Source: Rhodospirillales bacterium (GTDB lineage: Bacteria; Pseudomonadota; Alphaproteobacteria; Acetobacterales; Acetobacteraceae). From it: DNA of 64,000 nt. The stretch is from assembly GCA_018971565.1 (NCBI GenBank), contig JAGXAO010000001.1:43902-107901 (forward strand), written 5' to 3'. Of this stretch, positions 45,712 to 55,031 are shown piece by piece. Under the pieces are notes generated by a model. The model searched no databases. It was not told the DNA's origin and worked only from the letters and a program-made list of their open reading frames with translations. How positions within the stretch are numbered: position 1 is the first letter of the stretch; the number at the start of each line of letters is the position of its first letter. The position numbers and the translations under genes were made by a program.

Positions 45712-46305
45712 ATGCCCATCCCGCGCCTTATCCTCGCCAGCACCTCCGCCAGCCGCCAAACCATGTTACAAAATGCGGGCGTTATGTTCGAGGCTTCAGC
45801 CCCAGGGGTGGATGAAGCGGCGGTGAAATCAGGGTATTCCGGCACGCCCGCGTCGCTTGCCGCTGCTTTGGCCCTGGCAAAGGCAAGTGCTGTCTCCGCC
45901 CGTCATCCGCAGGCGCTTGTCATGGGGGCGGACCAGCTTCTGGTTTGCGGCGGCGAGATTTATGACAAGCCACGCGACCTCTCGGAAGCTGCGGCCCACC
46001 TGCGCGCGCTTTCCGGCCGCACACATGAGCTGGTTACGGCTGCCTGCCTGGTGCAGGGCGGCCAGCAGCAATGGCTCCACGTGGAACATGTGGCGCTTAC
46101 GATGCGCGGCCTCAGCGATAATTTTCTTGGTTCTTATCTGGCGGCCGAAGGGGCGCAAATCCTGCACTGCGTTGGCGCTTACCGGCTGGAAGGGCCAGGC
46201 GCGCAGCTTTTCACCCGCATCGAGGGCGATTATTTCACGGTTCTGGGTCTACCGCTGCTGCCCTTACTCGGTGCTTTGCGGTCGCGGGGCGTGCTGGCGG
46301 CGTAG
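45712..46305 (+). CDS. maf: Maf-like nucleotide pyrophosphatase
   Basis: 197 residues from ATG 45712, with GAGG five bases upstream; the earlier ATG at 45685 lacks a site. Family opening LILASTSASRQTMLQNAG, acidic ALVMGADQLLVCGGEIYDKP. Hydrolyses non-canonical or free NTPs. Its last 71 bases overlap the convergent XRE gene. Confidence 0.88.
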   Translation: MPIPRLILASTSASRQTMLQNAGVMFEASAPGVDEAAVKSGYSGTPASLAAALALAKASAVSARHPQALVMGADQLLVCGGEIYDKPRDLSEAAAHLRALSGRTHELVTAACLVQGGQQQWLHVEHVALTMRGLSDNFLGSYLAAEGAQILHCVGAYRLEGPGAQLFTRIEGDYFTVLGLPLLPLLGALRSRGVLAA

Positions 46306-46663
46306 CAGGCCGGGCCGCATTCAGCAGCGCCTGTATCGCCGCCACGGTTTCGGGGTCCAGGTTTCGCAGTTCCCTGGCCAGGCGGTTGGCCAGCGCTGTC
46401 TGCGCCGCGGTCAGCCCGGCGCTGTTCAGCTTCAACCGCGGGCGGGAGAGTTTGGCGAGTGCCGCCAGCTCATCCGCGTCATCCCAGATTAACCCGAAAA
46501 ACTGGCAAACCTGGTGCACCAGCCCGGCCGAGACCGCACCCCGCCGCCCATGCTCCAGCGCCGAAAGATAGGCGGGGGAAACCTGCAGCCCCGCCGCCAT
46601 GTCTTTCAACAAAATGCCACGGGCCTGGCGCAATGCGCGCAGCTTTTCTCCAAAGGGCGTCAT
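46235..46663 (-). CDS. XRE-family transcriptional regulator
   Basis: 142 residues: HTH GEKLRALRQARGILLKDMAA then GLQVSPAYLSALEHGRRGAV. C-terminal part helical and basic. Overlaps maf by 71 bases on the other strand, and its start overlaps the Smr gene's stop, so co-transcribed with it. Target unknown. Confidence 0.8.
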   Translation of the reverse strand: MTPFGEKLRALRQARGILLKDMAAGLQVSPAYLSALEHGRRGAVSAGLVHQVCQFFGLIWDDADELAALAKLSRPRLKLNSAGLTAAQTALANRLARELRNLDPETVAAIQALLNAARPATPPARPATAKHRVRAAAVDPEP

Positions 46664-47268
46664 GCGCGCCGCCGCAGCAGCAGCACCCTAATTGCCCCGG
46701 CATTGCGCGCATGCGGGTGCGCCAGCCCCAGAATCAATGGCCGTAATGCCGGGGCGTTCAGCCAGTGCGGCAGTTCCCGCGCCAGAATTTCGCCATTGCC
46801 GGTAATAATCTCCACACAGCGCAAACCTGCCGCATACGACATGTGCAGAAACCGCAACACCTCCTGGTGCGCCCGCGCGGCGGTATGCCCATGCAGATCC
46901 AGCTTTGCCTCGGCGCGCATTTTCTGGGCGCTGAACCGGCTCCACGTGGCTTTATCAAGGCCTGAAGGTGTGGCGTTCACCGCCAGCCAGGCGGGCGGCC
47001 TGCCTGGTTTGGTGCGTGGCGGCCCGGTCTCTGCTGTTGGCTCCGGCGCGGCGGAGGCTGCGGCCATGGCCGGCGGTTCAACCAGCGCCGGCGGTTTGGT
47101 CCGCCCCGGCATCAGGCTGGTCAAGGTTCGGCTATAGGCCGCCCAGAGCTCCATATCCTCAGGGGAAAGCCCTTTTATTTTTCGCGTGCTTTTTCGCATG
47201 GCCGTGTTGTCATTCCCAACGCCGGGCGCGGGGGGTTTACGTGGTGGCATAATGCTGCCGGCCTTCAC
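46660..47268 (-). CDS. Smr domain protein
   Basis: About 202 residues from GTG 47268, which overlaps the previous stop (GTGA); ATG 47250 is an alternative. Residues 1-110 are a basic, proline-rich linker; the C-terminus is a full Smr domain: KLDLHGHTAARAHQEVLRFL, CVEIITGNGEILARELPHW, GAIRVLLLRR. Smr domains are nicking endonucleases; this stand-alone form occurs near mltA-type genes in alphaproteobacteria. Confidence 0.88.
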   Translation of the reverse strand: MKAGSIMPPRKPPAPGVGNDNTAMRKSTRKIKGLSPEDMELWAAYSRTLTSLMPGRTKPPALVEPPAMAAASAAPEPTAETGPPRTKPGRPPAWLAVNATPSGLDKATWSRFSAQKMRAEAKLDLHGHTAARAHQEVLRFLHMSYAAGLRCVEIITGNGEILARELPHWLNAPALRPLILGLAHPHARNAGAIRVLLLRRRA

Positions 47269-47468
47269 GCCCCGGCGGGCGGCTTAAAAAACAGCGAAGC
47301 CGCGGCCGCATGTGCCTTTTTACCAGATATTGCCTCGTTTACCCGGGCAATCTCAGCCTCCAGTTCGGCTATGTAGAGCGTCAGCTCCTCCACCCCCAAC
47401 CTGTCCAGCACGGGCGGTTCCAGCAGCTTTTTGGGCCTTTGCGGTAAATCTTCTTCTGAAATTGTCAT
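47265..47468 (-). CDS. DUF1192 family protein
   Basis: 67 residues: DLGVEELTLYIAELEAEIAR-like core (RLGVEELTLYIAELEAEIAR) is the DUF1192 coiled coil. Very short, intact. First gene of the leftward Smr-XRE operon. Confidence 0.85.
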   Translation of the reverse strand: MTISEEDLPQRPKKLLEPPVLDRLGVEELTLYIAELEAEIARVNEAISGKKAHAAAASLFFKPPAGA

Positions 47469-47594
47469 GGAATACTATTGACCTCGGGGTAGCGCGGGCT
47501 TGATAAGCCGCGCCAGTTGAACTTGCGAGGCCGAAGCGAGTAACTATGTCCGTTCTGGGCGTCTCGGCCCGAAACGTATGAAGGTATCCGATCC

Positions 47595-48167
47595 ATGTCC
47601 CTGCCCCTTATGCCCAAAGCTACCGCAGTCTGGCTGATTGACAAGACCGGACTCACCTTTGAACAGATCGCCGAATTTTGCGGTATGCACCCGCTGGAAG
47701 TCCAGGCCATCGCGGATGGCGAGGTGGCGCAAGGCATTAATGGTTACGACCCCGTGGCCAATAAACAGATCACCGCTGAGGATATCGCCCGCTGCGAGGC
47801 AGATAGTACCCGCCGCCTGAAGCTGCTGCCGCAGCCGGAGATGCATAAAAAACAGAAAGGCGGGCGCTATACCCCGGTTGCCAAACGCAACGACCGGCCA
47901 GACGCCATCGCCTTCCTGCTCCGCAGCTACCCGCATCTCACTGATGCGCAGATCGTCAAGCTGCTCGGTACCACCAAGGACACCATCCAGAAAATCCGTG
48001 ACCGTTCGCATTGGAACAGCTCCAATATCAAACCGCGCGATCCTGTCATTCTGGGCCTGTGCAAGCAGGCAGACCTCAACGACGCCGTTTCCGCAGCGAA
48101 TGACCGCCTGACCCGCGAAGGGCTGACGCCACCCCCACCGCCCGGCCCAAGCACCGAAGCCGCCTGA
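47595..48167 (+). CDS. DUF1013 family protein (TrcR-like regulator)
   Basis: 190 residues, alphaproteobacteria-specific. Blocks LPLMPKATAVWLIDKTGLTF, EQIAEFCGMHPLEVQAIADG, and HTH-like IVKLLGTTKDTIQKIRDRSH. I recall the family being described as a conserved transcription-associated regulator (TrcR), stated from memory. Followed by a strong terminator. Confidence 0.85.
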   Translation: MSLPLMPKATAVWLIDKTGLTFEQIAEFCGMHPLEVQAIADGEVAQGINGYDPVANKQITAEDIARCEADSTRRLKLLPQPEMHKKQKGGRYTPVAKRNDRPDAIAFLLRSYPHLTDAQIVKLLGTTKDTIQKIRDRSHWNSSNIKPRDPVILGLCKQADLNDAVSAANDRLTREGLTPPPPPGPSTEAA

Positions 48168-48197
48168 AGCCGCGGCCAAGCCAAACTGCACGAAAAA

Positions 48198-48218
48198 GGG
48201 GGCCGCTTGGCCCCCTTT
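48198..48218 (+). terminator. Terminator after the DUF1013 gene
   Basis: GGGGGCC-GCTT-GGCCCCC preceded by A5 and followed by TTT. Confidence 0.8.
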
Positions 48219-48242
48219 CCGTATTCGCCTTGGCGTGAACCC

Positions 48243-48410
48243 TCACTGCGTTCCTAGCCGTTCCATTTCTTCCTTAAGTCGCAATTTTTCCAGCTTCAAA
48301 CGGGATATGGCCATCATGTCGGGCTGTGGCCGCCTGTCTTCAGCGGCAATTTTGCTCTCAAGGCTGGCGTGCCGCCCCTTCAGGGCATCGATACGCGATT
48401 GCAGGTTCAT
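48243..48410 (-). CDS. DUF465 (YdcH-like) small coiled-coil protein
   Basis: 55 residues from ATG 48410: MNLQSRIDALKGRHASLESK, ISRLKLEKLRLKEEMERLG. The DUF465 pattern of a short antiparallel coiled coil. AGGAGACACC lies upstream of the start. Function unknown; common near the DUF1013 gene. Confidence 0.8.
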   Translation of the reverse strand: MNLQSRIDALKGRHASLESKIAAEDRRPQPDMMAISRLKLEKLRLKEEMERLGTQ

Positions 48411-48552
48411 AATCTGTGGTGTCTCCTGTGGCTGTGGCCAACGAAACTCCGGGCTGCCCCCAATGGCTGGCAGATCAAGCCCGGAAGATCAGGCTAAACC
48501 CGATTTCGCCGAACTGTCACCTAAAATCCGGGTCAGATCGTTCGTGCCCGCA

Positions 48553-49374
48553 TCAATTTTGTGGATAACCGAATTTCTCCATCACCTGCCCGTGCGCAAT
48601 CCAAATTCTGGCGGTCTGCGCCGGTGTCAGCTTTTCCCGCCAGGCGCCTGCCCTGCCCGCCCGGAAAAATTTTCCGCCCTTGGCTCCATTGGCCTGGTAA
48701 CCCCCCTGCTCTTCCTGGCCTGAAAGTGCCGCAAAGCTGCTGAAATTGATCGCCCGGCGCAGGCGTTCCGGCTCGGGGGGTGCCCCCGCCGCGCCCAGAA
48801 ACCGGATAATCCGCCCAAAACCCCGCACCGGGTCCGCCAGCAGGTCTTCATACCGCACCAGCAGGCGGCGCGGTGCCGCCACCCAGGAGAGCGCATGGCC
48901 AGACCAGGAGGAGAGCAGTTCGAACACCTGTGCTCCGTCGCTGGCGTTGGCCGCCCCCTCCTGCCCCATGAAGTCGATGATCTCATCCACGCTCTTGCCA
49001 GTGTAAGCGGCGTAGGAAACCGCCACATCTCTTGGGTCGCGCACGATATAAATGGCCCCGGCCGTTGGCCCAGGCGTGCAGAGGCAAACCTCATGAACCG
49101 ATAAATTCGCGTTATGGGTTTTCACGAAAACCAGATCATCATGCAGTTTTGTCAGCGCAGCATGAACCTCAGGCCGTTTGGCCTGCACCGCCTGGGGCTC
49201 CAGCACCTCTCCTGGCCGCCCAAAAAACGCCATGGCGCATTCGGCCACGGAAAAATCCACCAGGCTGTTGATGCTATGCGGGATCTCGGCATCAACGATG
49301 TAATTATGCAGAAACGCCCGCACCCAGGTATTGCCGGATTTCGGGTAGGAGGCGAGCCAGACGAGCTTGCCCAT
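48553..49374 (-). CDS. Sulfotransferase domain protein
   Basis: 273 residues. PAPS 5'-phosphosulfate loop YPKSGNTWVRAFL at residues 10-22 and 3'-phosphate motif YIVRDPRDVAVSY near 115. Transfers sulfate from PAPS to an unknown acceptor; presence among glycan enzymes suggests a polysaccharide or lipid. Six bases separate it from the upstream helicase gene. Confidence 0.88.
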   Translation of the reverse strand: MGKLVWLASYPKSGNTWVRAFLHNYIVDAEIPHSINSLVDFSVAECAMAFFGRPGEVLEPQAVQAKRPEVHAALTKLHDDLVFVKTHNANLSVHEVCLCTPGPTAGAIYIVRDPRDVAVSYAAYTGKSVDEIIDFMGQEGAANASDGAQVFELLSSWSGHALSWVAAPRRLLVRYEDLLADPVRGFGRIIRFLGAAGAPPEPERLRRAINFSSFAALSGQEEQGGYQANGAKGGKFFRAGRAGAWREKLTPAQTARIWIAHGQVMEKFGYPQN

Positions 49375-49380
49375 GGCTGC

Positions 49381-52101
49381 TCAAGCCGCCTCGGCGGCTT
49401 CCTCAGTTGGCTGGTCCTGCCCGAACAGGAAGTCGATATCTGCCGCATTGAACGCCATGCCGCCCGCCTCCTGGAAGGCGATGCTGGCCAGCTCCGCCTT
49501 GCGCTGCTGCAATTCCAGAATCCGCTCTTCCACCGTCTCGGTGGCGATGAGCTTGTACACGAACACCGATTTGGTCTGGCCGATACGGTGCGCGCGGTCC
49601 GATGCCTGGGCCTCCACCGCCGGGTTCCACCACGGGTCGTAATGGATCACGGTATCCGCCGAGGTCAGGTTCAACCCGCGCCCGCCCGCCTTCAGCGAGA
49701 TCAGGAACAAAGGAACCTCCCCCGCCTCGAAACGCTGCACCGGGGTCGCGCGGTCGCGCGTGTCGCCGCGCAGCTCCACGAAGGGAATACCCGCCTCGTC
49801 CAGCCTTGGCTTGATCAAATCCAGCATCGAGGTGAATTGTGAGAAAACCAGGATGCGCCGCCCTTCGGGGATCAGCTCCTGCACCATCTCCATCAAATCA
49901 TCCAGCTTGGCGGAGCTTTCCGTGCCGCGCGAGTTGCCGAGCTTCACGAGGCGCGGGTCGCAGCAGGCCTGGCGCAGTTTCAGCAGCGCGTCCAGCACAA
50001 TTACCCGGCTCTGCGCCAGGGTGCGTTCGGCCATCTGCTCCTTCACGGTTTCGTACAAAGTGCCGCGAATGGTCTCGTAAAGCTCCCGCTGGTCCGGGGC
50101 GAGGGTGATGCGGCGCAGGATGGTGTGCTTGGGCGGCAGCTCTGTTGCCACCTCAGACTTTGTGCGCCGCATGATGAACGGCTGGATGCGGCTGATCAGT
50201 TGTCCGCGCACCACCGGGTCGGCGTTTTTCTCAATCGGCGTGCGGAAGCGTTTGGTAAAGCCGCGTCTGTCGCCCAAAAGCCCCGGCATCAGGAAGGCGA
50301 ATTGCGACCATAGCTCGTCCAGATTATTCTCAATCGGCGTGCCGGAAAGGCATATTTTGTTATCCGCCCGCAGCTGGCACACCGCGCGTGTGGCCCGTGC
50401 CTCGGGGGATTTGATGGCCTGCGCTTCGTCCAGCACCGCCAGATGCCAGGGCAGGGCACGCATGAACTCGATATCGCGGGTGAGCACCGTGTAGGTGGTC
50501 ACCACCACGTTCACCTCATCCAGATTATCCCGCTTTTCATGGCGCTCCATGCCGTGCAGCACCACAACGCTTAAATGCGGGGCGAATTTGCGCAGCTCGG
50601 CGGTCCAGTTCGCCACCAGCGAGGTTGGCACCACAATCAGCGCCGGGGCAGTGAGCCGGCCTTCGGCGTGCTCCACGCAGATATGCGCGATGGTCTGCGC
50701 GGTTTTGCCGAGGCCCATATCATCCGCGAGGAAGGCGCCCAGCCCGTGGCTCGCCAGATGTTGCAGCCAGTCCACGCCGTCCTGCTGGTATGGCCGCAAT
50801 GTGCCCTTAAACGCTTCGGGCACTTCTACCGGAATAATCTCCGGCTCGCCCCGGAACCGTTCCACATAGGCCTCGATATCCGCCGCGTTCTGCCAGGAAG
50901 TGGTCAGCACATCTTCCAGGTCCAGCACCGTGGCGGCGGCCCCAACCGGCAGCACCAGGTTTTTCTCGGCTGAACGCCCGGCTGCCTCGATCAGGTCGCC
51001 CATTACCGCCAGCAGGCGCTTGATCCGCTCCGCCGGCAGTTTGATAACGCGGCCATCCTCGAGCGAGGTGATAATCTCGCCCTCCACAATTTGCGCCGCC
51101 TCAATGCCGCCGCGCGCCAGCAAATGCTCCAGAATCGGCAGCAGCGGGTGGCGCTCGCCGTCAATCTCGATGCCGAATTCCAGGCTGAACGTGCCTTTCT
51201 CGCCATCCTGCACCACCATGTCCAGTTGGCCGACATTATCGGCCAGTTGCGGGCCGAAATTCGCGTCGATCTGGGCCTGCCAGCCCAAAGCCGCAAGTTC
51301 CGGCACTCGCACTGCAACGAAATGGTGCCATTTTGCCGCCGCTTCCTCGCCCCGGAACACCAGCACACGCTGGCCGCGCGCGGCTTTTCCATCCGCCACG
51401 CGCATCTGTACAAAGCCATCCGGGCGCAGCGCGTCCAGCGCCTGGGCCTCGGCGGCGGGGTCGCGGCGGATAAACGCGATCTGCCCGCCGGTGCGCACGC
51501 GCACGAACGGGTTTTCGTCCGAGCCATCTACCCGCACGCCGCCATAGTCGAAATCCAGCGTCAGCACGTCGATCATGCGCGGGCGGTCATGTTCATCTGG
51601 CCCATGCACCCGGCGCAGGCGCAGCACCGGCGCCATCGGGCGTTCCAGCACCGTGGCACCCGGCTCTGGCGCTTCCTGCGCCATGGGCAGCAAGGTGGCG
51701 GCCGGGCGCGCGCGCCGCCCGGTGGGGCGCGGGCGCACCGGCTGCGGGGTGTAGGTGCGTTCAGCGGCTGGCACGATGGTGTCGATCAGCCCCTTGGGCT
51801 CGGCTTTCCGCAATTCCGGGAATTTCGCCAGCGCGGCCAGCGCCGTGGCGGCCAGATGCCGGCAGCCGCGTTCCCCGCAGGTGCATTCGCGCTCGGCGAA
51901 GGAGATACGGCTGCCCTTTTTTTCCGGGGTGATGGAAGTGATGCGCCTGGTGCCGTCCATATCCTCGACAGCGCCTTCGATGGTGTCGCCCGCCAGCTTT
52001 ACATCTTTCACGAAGCCCAGCGCGATCACGCTCTGGGCCCGGCGGATGATGGCGGAATCGAAAACGCGGTCAAAATCTTCGGCGGAAAACGGCACCGGCA
52101 T
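49381..52101 (-). CDS. SNF2-family helicase with SWIM zinc finger
   Basis: 906 residues. SWIM motif CTCGERGCRHLAATALAAL near residue 70, then a basic linker. Helicase core: FLADDMGLGKTAQT (about 459), DEAQAIKSPEARATR (about 554), QFTSMLDLIKPRL and GGRGLNLTSADTVIHYD then RAHRIGQTKSVFVYKL at the end. DNA-translocating ATPase of the RapA/HepA-like bacterial group; role in repair or transcription restart is inferred. Confidence 0.9.
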   Translation of the reverse strand: MPVPFSAEDFDRVFDSAIIRRAQSVIALGFVKDVKLAGDTIEGAVEDMDGTRRITSITPEKKGSRISFAERECTCGERGCRHLAATALAALAKFPELRKAEPKGLIDTIVPAAERTYTPQPVRPRPTGRRARPAATLLPMAQEAPEPGATVLERPMAPVLRLRRVHGPDEHDRPRMIDVLTLDFDYGGVRVDGSDENPFVRVRTGGQIAFIRRDPAAEAQALDALRPDGFVQMRVADGKAARGQRVLVFRGEEAAAKWHHFVAVRVPELAALGWQAQIDANFGPQLADNVGQLDMVVQDGEKGTFSLEFGIEIDGERHPLLPILEHLLARGGIEAAQIVEGEIITSLEDGRVIKLPAERIKRLLAVMGDLIEAAGRSAEKNLVLPVGAAATVLDLEDVLTTSWQNAADIEAYVERFRGEPEIIPVEVPEAFKGTLRPYQQDGVDWLQHLASHGLGAFLADDMGLGKTAQTIAHICVEHAEGRLTAPALIVVPTSLVANWTAELRKFAPHLSVVVLHGMERHEKRDNLDEVNVVVTTYTVLTRDIEFMRALPWHLAVLDEAQAIKSPEARATRAVCQLRADNKICLSGTPIENNLDELWSQFAFLMPGLLGDRRGFTKRFRTPIEKNADPVVRGQLISRIQPFIMRRTKSEVATELPPKHTILRRITLAPDQRELYETIRGTLYETVKEQMAERTLAQSRVIVLDALLKLRQACCDPRLVKLGNSRGTESSAKLDDLMEMVQELIPEGRRILVFSQFTSMLDLIKPRLDEAGIPFVELRGDTRDRATPVQRFEAGEVPLFLISLKAGGRGLNLTSADTVIHYDPWWNPAVEAQASDRAHRIGQTKSVFVYKLIATETVEERILELQQRKAELASIAFQEAGGMAFNAADIDFLFGQDQPTEEAAEAA

Positions 52102-52220
52102 CGTCTATCCCTTAACCCCTAAGCAATGGCCCCGGAGCGTCCGGGCGAAAGGGTGTAATACCGGCTTCTGGCGAAAAGACCAGAGGAATTAGGGTTAATC
52201 TTACGGGAGGCTGCCCCGAG

Positions 52221-53885
52221 CTATTTGATAAGGTTGGTGAATCCGTTGGTTAGCGGGTAGCGCCTGTCCCGCCCGAAGGCTTTCGCGGTAATCTTTACCC
52301 CCGGCGGGGCCTGGCGGCGCTTATATTCGGCGCGGTCCAGCAATTTTATCACCCGCAGCACCGTCGCGCGCTCGAACCCCTGTGCCACGATCTCATCGGC
52401 TGAGCGCTCACCCTCGATCAGCTGCGCCAAAATGGCATCCAGCACGTCGTAGGGCGGCAAGCTGTCCTGGTCGGTCTGGTTCTCGCGCAATTCGGCCGAG
52501 GGCGGCTTGGTGATGACCCGCTCCGGCATGGCTGGCCCTGGTTTCGTCAGCGCCCCTTGCGGGTGGTTTTCGTTGCGCCAGCGCGAGAGCTCGAACACCG
52601 TGGTCTTGTAGATATCCTTCAGCACCGAGTAGCCGCCGCACATATCGCCATAGAGTGTCGCATACCCTACGGACATTTCGGACTTATTGCCCGTGGTCAG
52701 CAGCATCGGCCCGAATTTATTGGAAAGCGCCATCAGAATCAGCCCGCGCGCGCGGGACTGCAGGTTTTCCTCGGTGATATCCGGCTGCGTTGCCGCGAAG
52801 GCCGGGGCCAGAGCCTTGCTGAACGCCTCCATTGCCCCGGAAATGGGGATGGTTTCGTACGGAATGCCCAACATTTCGGCACAGGCGGCGGCATCTTCCA
52901 GGCTGTGGGCTGAGGTATAGGGGCTGGGCAGCATAACGGCGCGCACGCGCCCAGGCCCCAGCGCATCGGCGGCCACGGCGGCGGAAATGGCGGAATCGAT
53001 GCCGCCGGAAAGCCCCAGCACCACGCCGGGGAAGCCGTTCTTGTTCACATAATCCCGCAGGCCCCACATCATCGCCTGGTAGATCAGCGCCAGGCGCTCT
53101 GGCTCCGGCGGCAGAGGCTGAGGTTCACAAACCAGGCCGGTTGCTGTGCGGCTCCAGCGTGTGAGGGTGATGGCTTCCGCGAAATACGGCATCTGCACCG
53201 CCAAGCTCCGGTCGGCGTTCAGCACGAAGGAGGCACCGTCGAACACCACCTCATCCTGCCCGCAAACCTGTGCAGCGAACAAATAAGGCAAGCCGGTTTC
53301 CACTACACGCTCCACCGCCAGCGTCACCCTCACGTCCTGTTTGCCGTCCTCATAAGGCGAGCCGTTGATGGAAAGCAGCATCTCCGCGCCGGTCTCGGCC
53401 AAAGTTTCAGAGACATGCGGCAGCCACCAATCCTCACAGATCATCAGCCCGATCCGGAATCCCCGGAACGGCACCGGCCCGCAAGGCGCGCCCGCATCAA
53501 ACACCCGCTTCTCATCGAACACGCCGTAATTGGGCAGCTCCACCTTCGCCCGGCGCGCGGCGATGCGCCCGCCTTCCAGCAAAAACGCGGCATTGTGCAG
53601 CTTTTCGCCGTCCCGCCAGGGCAGGCCCACAATCAGCCCTGGCCCGCCATCGGCGGTGTCTTTCGCCAGTTCCGCCGCTGCCGCCTCGCACGCGGCCACG
53701 AAAGCCGGTTTCAGCACCAGGTCTTCCGGCGGGTACCCGGCAATGGACAGTTCTGGCGTCACCACGAGGTCGGCACCCAGCCTCGCCCCTTCCGCCCGCG
53801 CGGCTCGGATTTTGGTGACATTCTTGTCGATGGCGCCCAGATGCAGGTTGATCTGCGCGATGGCTATGTTCAGCGTTCCGGTCAT
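52221..53885 (-). CDS. nadE: Glutamine-dependent NAD+ synthase
   Basis: 554 residues. N-terminal nitrilase/amidase domain (residues 1-260) with LMICEDWW Cys near 147, and C-terminal synthetase with the ATP P-loop VLGLSGGIDSAISAAVAADA near 288. Amidates nicotinic acid adenine dinucleotide to NAD. Same strand, 12 bases after pncB. Confidence 0.95.
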   Translation of the reverse strand: MTGTLNIAIAQINLHLGAIDKNVTKIRAARAEGARLGADLVVTPELSIAGYPPEDLVLKPAFVAACEAAAAELAKDTADGGPGLIVGLPWRDGEKLHNAAFLLEGGRIAARRAKVELPNYGVFDEKRVFDAGAPCGPVPFRGFRIGLMICEDWWLPHVSETLAETGAEMLLSINGSPYEDGKQDVRVTLAVERVVETGLPYLFAAQVCGQDEVVFDGASFVLNADRSLAVQMPYFAEAITLTRWSRTATGLVCEPQPLPPEPERLALIYQAMMWGLRDYVNKNGFPGVVLGLSGGIDSAISAAVAADALGPGRVRAVMLPSPYTSAHSLEDAAACAEMLGIPYETIPISGAMEAFSKALAPAFAATQPDITEENLQSRARGLILMALSNKFGPMLLTTGNKSEMSVGYATLYGDMCGGYSVLKDIYKTTVFELSRWRNENHPQGALTKPGPAMPERVITKPPSAELRENQTDQDSLPPYDVLDAILAQLIEGERSADEIVAQGFERATVLRVIKLLDRAEYKRRQAPPGVKITAKAFGRDRRYPLTNGFTNLIK

Positions 53886-53897
53886 CTTGTCGCTCGC

Positions 53898-55031
53898 TCA
53901 GGCTTTCGGCTGGCGGAGCAAAAACTCACGCCCGATCTTCACGCGCGGCACACCGTCATACGCCACGATATCCGCCGTGGCATAAGTCTCGCTCCAGCTC
54001 TCGGGAATAAAGCTGCCCGTCCCCACCACGTCTATGGGCGCTTTCGCATCCGCCATCACGGAGCATTTCTCCACCCCGAAGCCGGAGGAGGCGACGATCT
54101 TCACCGGCGCGAACCCGGCCGCGTTCAGCGTCTCGCGCATTTTCCAGATGGCGGCGGCTGAAACCCCGGTGCCGATGAGGTAACCAAGCTCCCGCTGGCT
54201 GCGGTAGCGGCGCAGCGCGCCGGAGGCATTGCGCTCCAGCACGGCATAGCTCTCCTGCGGGCCCAGCCCTTCCAGGTAACGCCCGCCATGCGTATCCAGC
54301 CGTACGGAAAGCTTGCCTGAAGCCGCCATTTCGGGAAAATGGCGGCAGACTTCCAGCGTATCCGTCACCTCCTGCCCGAAATAATCCGAAAGCACGGTCA
54401 GCGGTTCATCCGGAAAGGTTTCCACGAACATCTCGGCGGCGCGCAAGGTGGACCCGGCATAGCCGATCAGCGCATGGGGCATCGTGCCATAGCCGCGCGG
54501 CGCGTTGAAGTAATGCGCTGTCCAGTCATTGGCGTTGCCGATGAAGCCCTTCGCCCCCTCGGCCTTCGCGGCGCGGGAGCCGACAGCGCAGGCATAGGCC
54601 ATGATCTCCTGCATCTCTGCCCCGGCGCAATGCCGCGCCTCCATGGCCAGGAACGCGGTGTTTGGCAGGGCGGCGGCCATCTGAAAGGCATTATGCGCAG
54701 CAACACAGGCCGCACCTATTTTCTGCAACGCCAGGGTCTCAAGGTCAGCGAGTGCGATGAAACTGCCGGTGACATAGGCCAGCGGTTCGCCTGCCCCCAC
54801 CCATTCGCCTTCCTTGTGCGGTAGCTCGATCCTGAATTCCTGCCCCCGCGCGGCGCCAACCGCGCGCAGCCAATCCACCATGATCGCGGGCGCGCACACA
54901 ACCGGGCGGCGGAGAAAGATGGCATAGGTTACAACCGCATCGCCGAACTTGGTAACAATCTGGCGCGTGCGGTTGAAATAGGCATCGGTCCGGGCGGCGA
55001 TCTCGCCGTCCGAAAGCGGCGCCGGGTTCAC
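53898..55031 (-). CDS. pncB: Nicotinate phosphoribosyltransferase
   Basis: 377 residues from GTG 55031, overlapping the DAHP synthase stop (GTGA); a longer frame upstream is out of homology. Blocks [56 protein letters not shown]-like [13 protein letters not shown] and [20 protein letters not shown]. Makes nicotinic acid mononucleotide in the Preiss-Handler NAD salvage, linking to nadE. Confidence 0.92.
   Translation of the reverse strand: MNPAPLSDGEIAARTDAYFNRTRQIVTKFGDAVVTYAIFLRRPVVCAPAIMVDWLRAVGAARGQEFRIELPHKEGEWVGAGEPLAYVTGSFIALADLETLALQKIGAACVAAHNAFQMAAALPNTAFLAMEARHCAGAEMQEIMAYACAVGSRAAKAEGAKGFIGNANDWTAHYFNAPRGYGTMPHALIGYAGSTLRAAEMFVETFPDEPLTVLSDYFGQEVTDTLEVCRHFPEMAASGKLSVRLDTHGGRYLEGLGPQESYAVLERNASGALRRYRSQRELGYLIGTGVSAAAIWKMRETLNAAGFAPVKIVASSGFGVEKCSVMADAKAPIDVVGTGSFIPESWSETYATADIVAYDGVPRVKIGREFLLRQPKA

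Noticed and set aside
51091-52122. 343-codon frame opposite the SNF2 gene
   Set aside because: Antisense shadow of the SWIM and linker region; Arg/His/Gln-rich with no family signature.
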